NCBI RefSeq assembly: GCF_000421705.1 | Contig: NZ_ATXN01000002.1 | Span: forward strand, 930,001 to 994,000 | DNA from: Brevundimonas naejangsanensis DSM 23858 | Lineage (GTDB): Bacteria; Pseudomonadota; Alphaproteobacteria; Caulobacterales; Caulobacteraceae | Reading direction: 5' to 3' | Length of the DNA: 64,000 nt | In this document: piece by piece, positions 8,268-19,619 of the stretch | How the letters are laid out: every line of letters begins with the position of its first letter | How positions within the stretch are numbered: the first letter of the stretch is position 1 | Made by a program: the position numbers and the translations under genes | Notes under the pieces: model-generated | Seen by the model: only the letters and a program-made list of their open reading frames with translations | The model's database searches: none | What the model was told of the DNA's origin: nothing

Positions 8268-9797
8268 ATGGCCTACAAGTCCCTGCGCGATTTTCTTGCG
8301 ACCCTCGAAGCCGACGGCGAACTGGTCCGCGTGTCGGAGCCCGTCTCCACCCATCTGGAGATGACCGAGATCCAGACCCGGCTGCTGCGCAACGGCGGCC
8401 CGGCGGTGCTGTTCGAGAAGCCGGTCATGCCCGACGGCTCGATCAGCCCCATCCCCTGCCTCGCCAACCTGTTCGGCACGGTGAAGCGCGTAGCCATGGG
8501 CGTGACGCTGGAGGGCAAGCAACGCACCACCGGGCGAGACTTGCGCGAAGTCGGCGAACTGCTGGCCTTCCTGCGCAACCCGACGCCGCCGCGCGGGTTC
8601 TCCGACGCCATGGAGATGCTGCCTCTGGCCCAGACCGTCATGTCCATGCGGCCCAAGATGGTGAAGAAGGCTCCGGTGCAGGATGTGGTGCTGAAGGGCG
8701 ATCAGATCGACCTGACCGCCCTGCCCATTCAGGGCTGCTGGCCGGGCGAACCCGCGCCATTGATCACCTGGGGGCTGGTCGTGACCAAGGGGCCATCGAA
8801 CGAGCGCGAGGACGACTTCAACCTGGGCATCTATCGGATGCAGGTGCTGGGCAAGGACAAGGCCATCATGCGCTGGCTGGCCCATCGCGGCGGCGCCCAG
8901 CACTACGCCCGGCACAAGAAGGCCGGCAAGCGCGAGCCCCTGCCCTGCGCCGTGGTGCTCGGCGCCGATCCGGGAACTATTCTGGCCGCCGTGACCCCGG
9001 TGCCGGAGACCCTGTCGGAGTATCAGTTCGCCGGCCTGATGCGCGGCTCCAAGGCCGAGCTGGTTCCGTGCAAGACCGTGCCGTTGATGGTCCCGGCGCA
9101 GGCCGAGATCGTGCTGGAAGGCCACGTCCTGCTGGACGAGTTCGAGGACGAAGGCCCCTACGGCGACCACACCGGCTACTACAACTCGGTCGAGAAGTTC
9201 CCGGTCTTCCAGGTGTCGGCGATCACCATGCGCAAGGACCCCATCTATCTGACCACCTTCACCGGTCGTCCCCCGGATGAGCCGTCCGTGCTGGGCGAAG
9301 CCCTGAACGAGGTCTTCATCCCCCTGATCCGGCAGCAATTCCCCGAAATCACCGACTTCTGGCTGCCGCCCGAGGGGTGCAGCTATCGCATCGCCGTGGT
9401 GTCGATGAAGAAGGCCTACCCCGGCCACGCCAAGCGCGTGATGATGGGCTGCTGGAGCTATCTGCGCCAGTTCATGTACACCAAATGGATCATCGTCGTG
9501 GACGACGACATCAACGCCCGCGACTGGAAGGATGTCATGTGGGCCGTCTCGACCAAGATGGACCCGGCGCGCGACATCACCGTCATCGAGAACACCCCCA
9601 TCGACTATCTGGACTTCGCCAGCCCCGAGAGCGGGCTGGGCTCCAAGATCGGCCTGGACGCCACCGACAAGTGGGAGCCGGAGACCAAGCGCGAATGGGG
9701 CGAGGAGATCCGCATGGACGAGGACGTCATCGAACGGATCAACGACATCTGGGATCGCCTGGGCCTGCCGGGCGACAAGACTCCGATCTGGAAATAG
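8268..9797 (+). CDS. ubiD: UbiD-family decarboxylase (3-polyprenyl-4-hydroxybenzoate decarboxylase)
   Basis: A prenylated-FMN-dependent decarboxylase of ubiquinone synthesis, 509 residues, close to the usual UbiD length. The family hallmark [13 protein letters not shown] is at about residue 293 and is followed by [20 protein letters not shown] and a cofactor-binding C-terminus. The start at 8268 (MAYKSLRDF) matches the family's N-terminus; an in-frame GTG 36 bases upstream is less likely. The partner UbiX, which makes the prenylated flavin, is not in the window. Confidence 0.96.
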   Translation: MAYKSLRDFLATLEADGELVRVSEPVSTHLEMTEIQTRLLRNGGPAVLFEKPVMPDGSISPIPCLANLFGTVKRVAMGVTLEGKQRTTGRDLREVGELLAFLRNPTPPRGFSDAMEMLPLAQTVMSMRPKMVKKAPVQDVVLKGDQIDLTALPIQGCWPGEPAPLITWGLVVTKGPSNEREDDFNLGIYRMQVLGKDKAIMRWLAHRGGAQHYARHKKAGKREPLPCAVVLGADPGTILAAVTPVPETLSEYQFAGLMRGSKAELVPCKTVPLMVPAQAEIVLEGHVLLDEFEDEGPYGDHTGYYNSVEKFPVFQVSAITMRKDPIYLTTFTGRPPDEPSVLGEALNEVFIPLIRQQFPEITDFWLPPEGCSYRIAVVSMKKAYPGHAKRVMMGCWSYLRQFMYTKWIIVVDDDINARDWKDVMWAVSTKMDPARDITVIENTPIDYLDFASPESGLGSKIGLDATDKWEPETKREWGEEIRMDEDVIERINDIWDRLGLPGDKTPIWK

Positions 9798-9863
9798 CTG
9801 ACTTCTCCCGGAGGGAGAGGGCTGAAAGCTTGCCTCATCGGACCATTCGGCCCACCAAAGCGC

Positions 9864-11696
9864 ATGCGCTCCTGTCTGTTGTTCGCCGCCGCCTTTCTGC
9901 TCGCGAGTCCCGCCATGTCCCAGACGCCCCCATCGGCCCTGCCCAATGCCGCACCGTGGGATCAGGCCTTCCTGCCGCCTGCGCCGGCCTGGAACGGCGC
10001 CAGCCGAGCCCTGCTGCGCGACGCCTCCGATCCGTGGGTCACGGGTTTCGAGGCCGATGCGGCACATGACTTCTCGCCCAACTACGCCGACACCCGCGCC
10101 TGGTTTGACCGGCTGGGCGCCGCCAGCGACCTGATCCGCATCGAACAGTTCGGCACCTCGCCAGAAGGCCGCCCGATCTACGCCGTGATCGCCTCCAAGG
10201 ACGGCGCGACCTTCGATCCGTCCAAGCCCGTCCTGCTGGCTCAGGCCGGCATCCACCCCGGCGAGATCGACGGCAAGGACGCGGGCATGATGCTGCTGCG
10301 CGACATCGCCTTTTACGGCAAGGACGGCCTGCTGGACCGGGCCAATCTGATCCTGATCCCCATCCTGAGCGTCGACGGGCACGAGCGCACCGGCCCCTAT
10401 TCCCGCCCCAACCAGCGCGGGCCGCGCAATCAGGGCTGGCGCCACACGGCGACGAACCAGAACCTGAACCGCGACTTCATGAAGCTGGATCAGGCCGAGA
10501 TGCAGGCCGTCATGGGCCTGATCCACAAATACCAGCCCGACCTCTACGTCGATATCCACGTCACCGACGGCATCGATTATCAATATGACGTCACCTTCGG
10601 CTACAACGGCGAGGACGGCGTCTGGAGCCGCAGCCCGGCCATCGCTCAGTGGCTGGACGCCGCCTTCAAGCCCGCCATGTATGAGGCGCTGGAGGCGCAA
10701 GGGCACATCCCCGGCGAACTGGTCTTCGCCATCGACGACCGTGATCCGAAGAAGGGCCTGAACGACGGCGGTCTGGGCGAGCGCTTCTCCAACGGCTGGG
10801 GTTCGGCCGCGCACATCCCGACCATACTGATCGAGAACCACAGCCTGAAGCCGCACGAGCAGCGGGTTCTGGGAACCTATGTCTTCCTTGAACAGGCGTT
10901 GAAGCTGCTGGCCGAAAAGTCCGGCGACCTGCGCGCCGCCATCGCCGCCGACCGCGCCCTGCGCCCCGCCGAACTGCCCGCCAATTTCGACAGCGACGAG
11001 ACGCCCTCGCACACTCGCCCCTTCAAGGGCATCCGCTATGAGACCTTCGACAGCGTGGCATCGGGCCGCCCCGAAATCCGCTGGCTGGGCCAGCCGGACG
11101 CCGAACTTTGGCAGATGCCCTTCTATGGCTCCCACCCCACACTGACGCTGAAGCGGCCGAGCGCCTATTGGGTGCCGTCCTACCGCACGGACGTCATCGA
11201 GCGGTTGCGCCTTCATGGCGTCGAGATGGAGACGCTGGCCGCCCCGCGCACGGTCGCCGTCGACATGCTGCGCCTGGTCGATCCCAAGGTCTCCGCCCGC
11301 ACCAATGAAGGCCATGTGCCGATCTCGGTCAGCGAAGTCCGGCCCGAGGCGCATAACTGGACCTTCCCGATCGGCTCCGTCCGCGTGCCGACCGATCAGC
11401 CGATGGGCGACCTCGCCATCCTGCTGCTGGAGCCGCAGTCGAACGAGAGCTTCTTCGCCTGGGGCATGTTCCCCGAGGTGCTGAACCGCGTCGAATATAT
11501 AGAGGCCTACGCCATCGCCCCCCTCGCCGAGAAGATGCTGGCCGCCGATCCGGCGCTGAAGGCCGCGTTCGAGGCCAAACTGGCGGCCGACCCCGCGTTC
11601 GCCGCCGACGGCGACGCGCGCCTGGCCTGGTTCTATGAGCGCACCCCCTTCTACGACCAGCGCTATCGCCTCTATCCGGTGGGGCGCGAGAATTGA
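9864..11696 (+). CDS. Secreted M14-family zinc carboxypeptidase
   Basis: A 610-residue exported metallopeptidase. The first 19 residues form a signal peptide (RSCLLFAAAFLLASPAMSQ). The zinc site is H131 and E134 in GIHPGEIDG and H232 in VDIHVTDG; ATNQNLNRDF is the M14 substrate-binding loop. A likely catalytic glutamate lies later in LIENHS. A long C-terminal half of about 250 residues lies beyond the peptidase core and has no motif I recognise. It is followed by a MAPEG gene with a 4-base stop/start overlap. Confidence 0.93.
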   Translation: MRSCLLFAAAFLLASPAMSQTPPSALPNAAPWDQAFLPPAPAWNGASRALLRDASDPWVTGFEADAAHDFSPNYADTRAWFDRLGAASDLIRIEQFGTSPEGRPIYAVIASKDGATFDPSKPVLLAQAGIHPGEIDGKDAGMMLLRDIAFYGKDGLLDRANLILIPILSVDGHERTGPYSRPNQRGPRNQGWRHTATNQNLNRDFMKLDQAEMQAVMGLIHKYQPDLYVDIHVTDGIDYQYDVTFGYNGEDGVWSRSPAIAQWLDAAFKPAMYEALEAQGHIPGELVFAIDDRDPKKGLNDGGLGERFSNGWGSAAHIPTILIENHSLKPHEQRVLGTYVFLEQALKLLAEKSGDLRAAIAADRALRPAELPANFDSDETPSHTRPFKGIRYETFDSVASGRPEIRWLGQPDAELWQMPFYGSHPTLTLKRPSAYWVPSYRTDVIERLRLHGVEMETLAAPRTVAVDMLRLVDPKVSARTNEGHVPISVSEVRPEAHNWTFPIGSVRVPTDQPMGDLAILLLEPQSNESFFAWGMFPEVLNRVEYIEAYAIAPLAEKMLAADPALKAAFEAKLAADPAFAADGDARLAWFYERTPFYDQRYRLYPVGREN

Positions 11697-12094
11697 GCCT
11701 GATCCCCACCATTCAGGCGGCCGCCCTATGGGGCGGGCTGCTGATCCTGCTGCTGTTCGTTCTGTCGGGCGTGGTGGTGAACCGGCGGCGCAAGCATCTG
11801 GTCGAGTTCGGCGACGGCGGCGTGCGCGAACTGGTCTGCGCCACCCGCGCCTTTTCCAATGCTGCCGAATACATCCCGGCCGGAATGTGCGGCCTGATCC
11901 TGCTGGCCTTCCTCGGCGCCCCCGCCCTGTTGATCCATGCGGTCGGCGGGACGCTGTTCGCGGGACGAGTGATCCATGCGCTGGGCCTGCTGTTTCAGGA
12001 GGGACCGTCGCTGGGTCGGTCGATCGGCATGATCCTGACCTGGCTGGCGCTTCTGGTAGCGGCGGTCAGCCTGATCGCCTGGTCCATTCTCTAG
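11693..12094 (+). CDS. MAPEG-family membrane protein
   Basis: A 133-residue protein with about four membrane helices, fitting the MAPEG superfamily of membrane glutathione-dependent and eicosanoid enzymes. Family-like segments are VNRRRKHLVEFGDGG after helix 1 and NAAEYIPAGMCGLILLA at helix 2. The start is TTG at 11693, overlapping the peptidase stop codon (TTGA), with GGGGCGCGAG as a possible ribosome-binding site. The substrate is unknown; most bacterial members are uncharacterised. Confidence 0.85.
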   Translation: MSLIPTIQAAALWGGLLILLLFVLSGVVVNRRRKHLVEFGDGGVRELVCATRAFSNAAEYIPAGMCGLILLAFLGAPALLIHAVGGTLFAGRVIHALGLLFQEGPSLGRSIGMILTWLALLVAAVSLIAWSIL

Positions 12095-12136
12095 TCCGGC
12101 TGTTGCGGGCGCGGGTTCCGTCCGCCATATCGGGGC

Positions 12137-13483
12137 ATGTCCGATAAGACGCCCTCCCCCGATATCCTGAACGACCTGATCTCCGCCGCGCTGAAGACCG
12201 GCGCCGATGCGGCCGAGGCCGTGTCCGCCCATCGCGCCTCCCTGTCCGTCGGCGTGCGCAACGGCGCGCTGGAAGACGTCGAGCGTGAAGAGGCCCGCGA
12301 CCTGGGTCTGCGCGTCTTCATCGGGCGGCGTCAGGCGACGGTGTCCGCCTCCGACCTGTCCGACGCGACCCGCGCCCGTCTGGTCGAGCGCGCCGTGGCG
12401 ATGGCGAAACTGGCGCCGGAAGACCCCTATGCCTCGCTCGCGCCGCAGGACCGACTGGCCGCCGCGCCGCACGCGGACCTCGACCTCTACGATCCCGCCG
12501 AGCGCTCGGCCGAGGCGCTGGAAGCCACCGCCGCCGAGGCCGAAGCCGCCGCCCTGGCCGTATCGGGCGTCTCCAAATCCGAAGGCGGCCACGCCTCATG
12601 GTCGGCCAGCGAATGGCGCCTCGTCACCTCGCATGGCTTCGACGGGCGCCATCGCGGCAGCGCCTTTTCGCTGGGCGTCGGCGTCATCGCCGAAAAGGAC
12701 GGCGCCATGGAACGCGGCGGCGAAAGCCGCGCCGTCCGCCACCTGTCCGACCTGCCCGACGCCGCCTCCATCGGCCTGAAGGCAGGCGAGCGCGCCGTCG
12801 CCCGCGTCGGCCCGCGCAAGATCGCCTCGATCACCGCCCCCGTCATCTTCGAAAACCGCGTGGCGACACAGGTGCTGTCTCCGCTGCTGGGCGCCATCTC
12901 CGGCCCGTCGATCGCGCGCGGCAGCTCCTTCCTGAAGGACAAGCTGAACCAGAGCGTCCTGCCGACCGGCGTCGATCTGATCGACGACCCGTTCCGCCCG
13001 CGCGGCCTCGGCTCCACCCCCTTCGACGACGAGGGCGTGGCCGTCGAACGGCGCGAGATCATCAAGGACGGCGTCCTTACCACCTGGCTGCTGAACACGG
13101 CCTCGGCGGCCCAGCTGGGCCTGCAGACCACCGGCCACGCCTCGCGCGGGCTGGCGGGGCCGTCGGGCGTTTCGACCCACAACCTGCATCTGGCGCCGGG
13201 CGAAGGCGATCTGGAGGCCCTGATGGCGCAGGCCGGGACGGGCCTGCTGATCACCTCCATGTTCGGCCCCTCGCTGAACGGCAACACCGGCGACTGGTCG
13301 GCGGGGGTGTCCGGCTTCTGGTTCGAGAACGGCCAGCGCGCCTATCCGGTCAGCGAAGTCACCGTGGCGGGCAATCTGATCGACCTCTACGCCCGCCTGC
13401 AACGCGCGGGCGATCTGGAGTTCCGCGGCTCGTTCAACAGCCCCTCCCTGCTGTTCGACAAGGTGGCGATCGCGGGCAAATGA
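12137..13483 (+). CDS. pmbA: PmbA/TldE-type metalloprotease subunit
   Basis: A 448-residue TldE (PmbA) subunit. With the zinc-bearing TldD it forms the TldD/TldE protease that processes peptides such as microcin B17 and degrades CcdA in E. coli. TldE lacks the HExxxH motif of TldD, and none is present here. Recognisable blocks are NGALEDVEREEARDLGLRVF near the start, GSTPFDDEGVAVERREIIKD and the C-terminal NTGDWSAGVSGFWFENG. TldD is not in the window. The next gene starts inside this stop codon (ATGA). Confidence 0.95.
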   Translation: MSDKTPSPDILNDLISAALKTGADAAEAVSAHRASLSVGVRNGALEDVEREEARDLGLRVFIGRRQATVSASDLSDATRARLVERAVAMAKLAPEDPYASLAPQDRLAAAPHADLDLYDPAERSAEALEATAAEAEAAALAVSGVSKSEGGHASWSASEWRLVTSHGFDGRHRGSAFSLGVGVIAEKDGAMERGGESRAVRHLSDLPDAASIGLKAGERAVARVGPRKIASITAPVIFENRVATQVLSPLLGAISGPSIARGSSFLKDKLNQSVLPTGVDLIDDPFRPRGLGSTPFDDEGVAVERREIIKDGVLTTWLLNTASAAQLGLQTTGHASRGLAGPSGVSTHNLHLAPGEGDLEALMAQAGTGLLITSMFGPSLNGNTGDWSAGVSGFWFENGQRAYPVSEVTVAGNLIDLYARLQRAGDLEFRGSFNSPSLLFDKVAIAGK

Positions 13484-14274
13484 GCGACTACAGCGCCGAC
13501 CTCGCCCTGATCCGCGACGCGGCGCTGGCCGCCGGTCGGCTGGCGCTCGAACACCGCGAGGCCGGGCTGAAGGTCTGGTCCAAGGATGGCGGCTCGCCTG
13601 TCACCAGCGCCGACCTGGCCGTGGACCAACTGCTGCGCGACGCCCTGCTGAGCGCCCGGCCAGACTACGGCTGGCTGTCCGAGGAAACGGCCGACAGCAC
13701 GGACCGCCTGTCGAAGAAACGCATCTTCGTCGCCGACCCGATCGACGGCACGGTCGCCTTCATGAAGAACAAGCCGTGGTGGTGCGTGCCCATCGCCGTG
13801 GTCGAAGACGGCCGCCCCGTCGCCGCCGTCATCCACGCTCCGATGATGGACGAGATGTTCGAGGCCACCCTGGGCGGCGGCGCCCGCCTGAGGGGCCGCC
13901 CCATCAGCGCCTCCGACACCGACGATCTGGAAGACGCCGAGCTTCTGGCCGACGCCCGGCTGATGGAGGCGCGCGAATGGGACGAGCCATGGCCGCCGAT
14001 GCGCTTTTCCAAGCGCAACGCCCTGGCCTACCGCATGGCCCTGGTGGCGGCGGGGGCCTTCGATGCGGCCATCGCCATCAGCCCCAAATGGGATTGGGAC
14101 GTCTGCGCCGGCGCCCTGATCGCCGAAGAGGCCGGGGCGAAGGTCAGCGACCATATGGGCCGTCCGTGGAGATTTAATCGCCCTGATCCGCGTCAAACCA
14201 GCCTGATATGCGCCGCACCGGCCCTTCACCCGTTGATCGTAAGGCGCACAGCGCCTATCCCGCTGGCCATCTGA
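13480..14274 (+). CDS. Inositol-monophosphatase/CysQ-family phosphatase
   Basis: A 264-residue magnesium-dependent, lithium-sensitive phosphatase of the IMPase/CysQ superfamily. Metal ligands are visible: E68/E69 in WLSEET, D86 and D89 in ADPIDGT, and a later aspartate in WDWDVCAGALI. The family acts on inositol phosphates, 3'-phosphoadenosine 5'-phosphate or sugar phosphates. The start at 13480 overlaps the pmbA stop by 4 bases. Position at the head of the DUF4170-msbA-waaA-lpxK block suggests a role tied to envelope metabolism, but that is inference. Confidence 0.92.
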   Translation: MSDYSADLALIRDAALAAGRLALEHREAGLKVWSKDGGSPVTSADLAVDQLLRDALLSARPDYGWLSEETADSTDRLSKKRIFVADPIDGTVAFMKNKPWWCVPIAVVEDGRPVAAVIHAPMMDEMFEATLGGGARLRGRPISASDTDDLEDAELLADARLMEAREWDEPWPPMRFSKRNALAYRMALVAAGAFDAAIAISPKWDWDVCAGALIAEEAGAKVSDHMGRPWRFNRPDPRQTSLICAAPALHPLIVRRTAPIPLAI

Positions 14275-14287
14275 CATTCCTCCCGCA

Positions 14288-14539
14288 ATGGACCCCCTCT
14301 CCATGGCCGACTCTCACGATCCCCAACTGCTTCACCTCGTCATCGGCGGCGAGATGCGCCACCCCGCCGAGCCTGTCTTCCGCGATCTGTCGCAGGTCGA
14401 GTTCGTCGGCGCCTTCGGCAGCTATGACGAAGCCAAGAAGGCGTGGAAGGCCCGCGCCCAGGCGACCGTCGACAACGCCCACATGCGCTATTTCATCCTG
14501 CACGCGCACAAGTTGATCGACCCGCGCACCGACGCCTGA
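14288..14539 (+). CDS. DUF4170 protein
   Basis: An 83-residue protein with the DUF4170 pattern: LLHLVIGGE, then a segment like FVGAFGSYDEAKKAWKARAQ, then NAHMRYFILHAHKL. The function is unknown. Neither the ATG at 14288 nor the one at 14303 has a clear ribosome-binding site, so the start is uncertain by five residues. It follows the CysQ-like gene by 13 bases and precedes the lipid A genes. Confidence 0.88.
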   Translation: MDPLSMADSHDPQLLHLVIGGEMRHPAEPVFRDLSQVEFVGAFGSYDEAKKAWKARAQATVDNAHMRYFILHAHKLIDPRTDA

Positions 14540-14637
14540 GTCAGCGCTCACGGCGTCATCACGCCGCTGTTCCGGAACCGCAGAGGCGGCTGATGCGCTT
14601 TCGTGTCAGTCGCCTTTGTTCTTGAACAGGATTTCCC

Positions 14638-14799
14638 ATGCTGCCGACCTTCATCGTCCTGCTGCTGGTCGTTGTCGCCGTCGCGGCGATCGTCTGGGTC
14701 GTGCGCAAGGGACCGCCGCACGTCGCCCGTCCCGACGAGGACCAAGACACCGCGTGGAACGACCCCATCACCCCGGCTGATCGAGACCCTCGACCTTGA
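14638..14799 (+). CDS. Tiny single-pass membrane protein
   Basis: A 53-residue frame beginning MLPTFIVLLLVVVAVAAIVW, a clear membrane helix, followed by a charged tail ending in PADRDPRP. AGGA lies 9 bases before the ATG. I recognise no family. Its stop codon overlaps the TTG start of the next small gene, so the two are probably translated together. Confidence 0.6.
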   Translation: MLPTFIVLLLVVVAVAAIVWVVRKGPPHVARPDEDQDTAWNDPITPADRDPRP

Positions 14800-14990
14800 C
14801 CCTTTTCGGCCAGACGCTGGACGCCCAGCAGATTTTCAGTCTGATCTCCATGCTCGCCGTTCTGGCGCTGTGCATGGTCACCTTGAGGCGCCGCCTCGAA
14901 CATGACCGCCAGGTCAAACGGTGGAAAAAGGAGCGGGCCGCGCGCCAAGCGCCGCCCAGCGGCTCTGATCACGGCGGTCCGTGGAGCTGA
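14796..14990 (+). CDS. Tiny membrane protein coupled to the upstream small gene
   Basis: A 64-residue frame with a TTG start overlapping the previous stop (TTGA at 14796-14799). One helix at about 12-29 (FSLISMLAVLALCMVTL) is followed by a strongly basic tail (RRRLEHDRQVKRWKKERAAR). It ends one base before the 3' end of the convergent phosphatase. No family is recognised. The pairing and position before msbA make a real gene more likely than chance. Confidence 0.55.
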   Translation: MTLFGQTLDAQQIFSLISMLAVLALCMVTLRRRLEHDRQVKRWKKERAARQAPPSGSDHGGPWS

Positions 14991-14991
14991 C

Positions 14992-15657
14992 CTATTCGCG
15001 CTTCAGCAGGCGATCCACCACCAGCCTGCCCCACCAGCCGGCCTTGAACTCTGCCCGAATGGCCTTGGGATCATAGGCGTCGCTTTCGACCCAGTCCTCG
15101 AAGCTGACGCCCGTGGGCTCGACCTCGGCGACGTATTTCTCCAGCGTATAGTCCAGCACCCCGGTCAGGCCCTCGCGGCTGTGCAGGGTGCGCTTGCCCA
15201 GTTCCGTCATGGCCGCCGAAATCGGCTCGCCCAGGTGGAAGTGGCGATAGAAGACCGCCATCATCCCCGCCCGGTCCGCACCCGACTTGCAGTGGATCAA
15301 CGCCGGATACTCCATCGTCTGGAACAGAGCCTTGGCCCGGCGCACCCGGTCCTTCCCCGGCGGGTCGCGTGAATCCAGCGGGGCGTCGATCAGCGTCAGC
15401 CCCAGCCGTTCGCAGGCGTCCTTCTCCAGCCAGTAATAGGCCTCGTCCCTCTGGCCGCGCAGATTGACGACGGTGCGGATTCCCTGCCGCTTCCACCAGG
15501 ACAACTGCCCCGGCGAGGGCTGGTTGGTCCGCACCAGATCCGGCCCCAGCCAATGGGCGTTGGTGAAGGCCGTGCGCAGGAAGGCGTGATCCTTCCAGAA
15601 ATAGGACCAGCGCGCCTTGAAACGGCCGAACGGCGTAGTCAGATCGTAGCGCCCCAT
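14992..15657 (-). CDS. ctpA: Dual-specificity/tyrosine-phosphatase-like protein, candidate CtpA
   Basis: A 221-residue cysteine phosphatase of the DSP/PTP superfamily. The P-loop HCKSGADRAG gives H122, nucleophile C123 and R129 (HCx5R). D91 or D95 is the likely general acid. No signal peptide is evident. In Caulobacter crescentus the essential phosphatase homologue CtpA is needed for normal lipid A, which there lacks the usual phosphates. Placement next to msbA, waaA and lpxK supports this being its homologue, but the symbol rests on context and family type, not on an alignment. It is divergent from msbA across 103 bases. Confidence 0.75.
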   Translation of the reverse strand: MGRYDLTTPFGRFKARWSYFWKDHAFLRTAFTNAHWLGPDLVRTNQPSPGQLSWWKRQGIRTVVNLRGQRDEAYYWLEKDACERLGLTLIDAPLDSRDPPGKDRVRRAKALFQTMEYPALIHCKSGADRAGMMAVFYRHFHLGEPISAAMTELGKRTLHSREGLTGVLDYTLEKYVAEVEPTGVSFEDWVESDAYDPKAIRAEFKAGWWGRLVVDRLLKRE

Positions 15658-15760
15658 GACGGCCAGATAGCGCCGTTTGCACCCGGCGTCACCCGTCCCG
15701 CGGCGCCTCTCTCTCGCGCGGCCGCTTGACTTGCCGCCTCAGCCGTTCGACCGAAGGCCG

Positions 15761-17628
<1,868 letters not shown>

Positions 17629-17632
<4 letters not shown>

Positions 17633-18315
17633 GGCCGCTGCGCAACCCCGCCATCCAGAACGCCCTGTCCTGGACCCTGGCCCAGTGGATGCGGTTCTGC
17701 ATCGCCACCATCCGCTGGACCCATGAGAATGAGGCCGCGGCTGAAGATGTCTGGCGTGACGGCGGAGGGGTGCTGTGCGCCTTCTGGCACTCTCGCATCG
17801 CCCTGGCGCCGTCCTGCTGGCCCAAGGACAGAGCCCAACCCGCCAAGGCGCTGATCTCCCTGTCCGCCGACGGCGAGTTCATCGCCAAGGCGATCGCGCG
17901 TCAGGGCTTTCCCGCCGTGCGCGGCTCCTCCGCCAACAAGGACAAGGCCAAACAGGCCAAGGGCGGGACACAGGCCCTGCGCGACGGCCTGAAGCAGTTG
18001 AAGCTGGGCGCTCTCGCGCTGACCCCCGACGGCCCGCGCGGTCCGGCGCGGCAGATGGCCGAGGGCCTGCCGTTGATGGCGAAGATTTCCAAGGCGCCCG
18101 TACTGCTGATCGGCATGTCGTGCAAACCGGCGATCCGGCTGAACAGTTGGGATCGCGCCCTGCTGCCCCTGCCATTCGGGAAGGGCGCCGTCGTCTGGGA
18201 CCGGGTCGACTGGCCTGAAGGCGGCGATCTGGCCGAGGTCGCCGCCGAATGGGGCCAGCGCCTGACCGCCGTCGAGGCCCGCGCCGACGCCATAACCGGG
18301 CTGGAGCGCGTCTGA
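17629..18315 (+). CDS. DUF374 lysophospholipid-acyltransferase-like protein
   Basis: A 228-residue member of the DUF374 branch of the LPLAT acyltransferases. The segment CAFWHSRIAL (histidine at 54) corresponds to the family's catalytic block. Later motifs are SADGEFIAKAIARQGFPAVRGSS and TPDGPRGPARQM, both diagnostic. It probably sits at the inner face of the cytoplasmic membrane. DUF374 genes are often found beside waaA and lpxK, which suggests a step in lipid A or phospholipid acylation; the substrate is not known. The start overlaps the msbA stop (ATGA) and waaA follows after 2 bases. Confidence 0.92.
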
Positions 18316-18317
18316 CC

Positions 18318-19619
18318 GTGGCCTTCAGCCCCGCCCTGATCGCCTATCGGCTGCTGACCCGTCTGCTGGAGCCGCTGGCCCCGCGCCTGCTGGACGCCCG
18401 CGTCCGCAAGGGCAAGGAAGACCCCGCCCGCGTCGACGAACGGCTGGGCCTGCCCGGCATGGCGCGCCCCGAGGGGCCTCTGGTCTGGATTCACGGCATC
18501 AGCGTCGGCGAGGCCCTGTCCATCCTTCCGCTGGCCGAGCGAATCCGCAAGGACCGGCCCGATGTGACCGTGCTGGTCACCACCGGCACCCTGACCTCGG
18601 CCCAGGTGCTGGCCAGTCGCCTGCCGCGCGGCGTCATCCACCAGTTCGCCCCGGTGGACGCCCCCTCGGCCGTCGCGGCCTTCCTCGACCACTGGCGGCC
18701 CAACGTCGGCGTCTTCGTCGAGAGCGAACTGTGGCCCAATCTGCTGACCACGGCACAGAAACGCGGCGTGCCGCTGGCCCTCGTCAGTGCCCGCATCACC
18801 GACAAGACGGCCCAAGGGTGGAAGAAGGCGCCCGGCATGGCCCGCGCCCTGATGAACGGCTTTTCGCACGTCTGGCCTCAGGATCAGGACAGCGCCGACC
18901 GGCTGAGCGCGCTGGGCGCGCGCATCGACGGTCAGGTGAACCTGAAGCTGTCCGGCGAGCCCCTGCCCTATGACAAGGGCGAGTTCGCCCGCCTGTCGGC
19001 TCTGATCGACGACCGCCCCGTCGTCGTCGCCGCCAGCACCCATGAGCATGAGGAAATGGCCATAGTCGGCGCGCTGGATCATCTGGCCGACCGCCTGTTC
19101 CTGATCGTCGTGCCGCGCCACCCCGAACGCGCCGACGCCATCGCCGAGGCCCTGACCCACGACGGCTACGGCTTCGCCCGGCGCAGTCAGGGCCAGCCGA
19201 TCTGCGACCAGACCGACATCTATCTGGCCGACACCCTGGGCGAACTGGGGCTGTTCCTGCGACTGGCCGATGTGGTGGTCATGGGCGGCTCCTTCGCCCC
19301 AGCGCTGGGCGGCGGCGCGGTCGGCGGCCACAACCCGCTGGAGCCTGCGCGCCTAGCCAAGCCCATCGTCACCGGCCCGGACGCCAGCAACTGGCAGGCC
19401 GTGACCCGGATGCTGAAGCAGGCGGGCGGCCTCGTCTCCGTCCTGTCGCCCGTCGAACTGCCCTCGGTCGTCGGCCCCATGCTGGCCGACCCCGAGGCCG
19501 CCCGCGACATGGGCGAGCGCGCCCGGCGATCCGCAGAGGCCGCCGCCGCCGGTCTGGACCGCCTGTGGCTGGCGCTTCAGACCCACCTGCCCGCCGCCCC
19601 GTCGCGGAGACGCCCGTGA
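18318..19619 (+). CDS. waaA: 3-deoxy-D-manno-octulosonic acid (Kdo) transferase
   Basis: Transfers Kdo from CMP-Kdo to the lipid A precursor at the cytoplasmic face of the inner membrane; 433 residues, family-typical. WIHGISVGEA near residues 58-66 carries the expected catalytic glutamate (E65). The second Rossmann domain shows VVPRHPERAD and MGGSFAPALGG-VGGHNPLEPA, the nucleotide-sugar site of GT30 enzymes. The start is GTG at 18318, two bases after the DUF374 stop; lpxK begins inside its stop codon. The number of Kdo units added cannot be told. Confidence 0.96.
   Translation: MAFSPALIAYRLLTRLLEPLAPRLLDARVRKGKEDPARVDERLGLPGMARPEGPLVWIHGISVGEALSILPLAERIRKDRPDVTVLVTTGTLTSAQVLASRLPRGVIHQFAPVDAPSAVAAFLDHWRPNVGVFVESELWPNLLTTAQKRGVPLALVSARITDKTAQGWKKAPGMARALMNGFSHVWPQDQDSADRLSALGARIDGQVNLKLSGEPLPYDKGEFARLSALIDDRPVVVAASTHEHEEMAIVGALDHLADRLFLIVVPRHPERADAIAEALTHDGYGFARRSQGQPICDQTDIYLADTLGELGLFLRLADVVVMGGSFAPALGGGAVGGHNPLEPARLAKPIVTGPDASNWQAVTRMLKQAGGLVSVLSPVELPSVVGPMLADPEAARDMGERARRSAEAAAAGLDRLWLALQTHLPAAPSRRRP

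Noticed and set aside
9798..9863. Terminator after ubiD from the CTTCTCCCGGAGGGAGAGGG fragment
   Set aside because: The stem is short and imperfect with no T-run, so it is more likely a decayed repeat.
7977..11354. A 1125-codon open frame on the minus strand
   Set aside because: It runs antisense through the XRE protein, ubiD and the M14 peptidase, which all have clear motifs. Its translation is rich in Ala/Gly/Arg with no domain; a GC-rich shadow.
12598..13479. Long N-terminal extension of the CysQ-like gene
   Set aside because: It overlaps pmbA in another frame and is arginine-rich nonsense; the natural start is the ATGA overlap at 13480.
18249..18317. Upstream start for waaA
   Set aside because: It would add an arginine-rich leader overlapping the DUF374 gene; the GTG at 18318 gives the family-like N-terminus.
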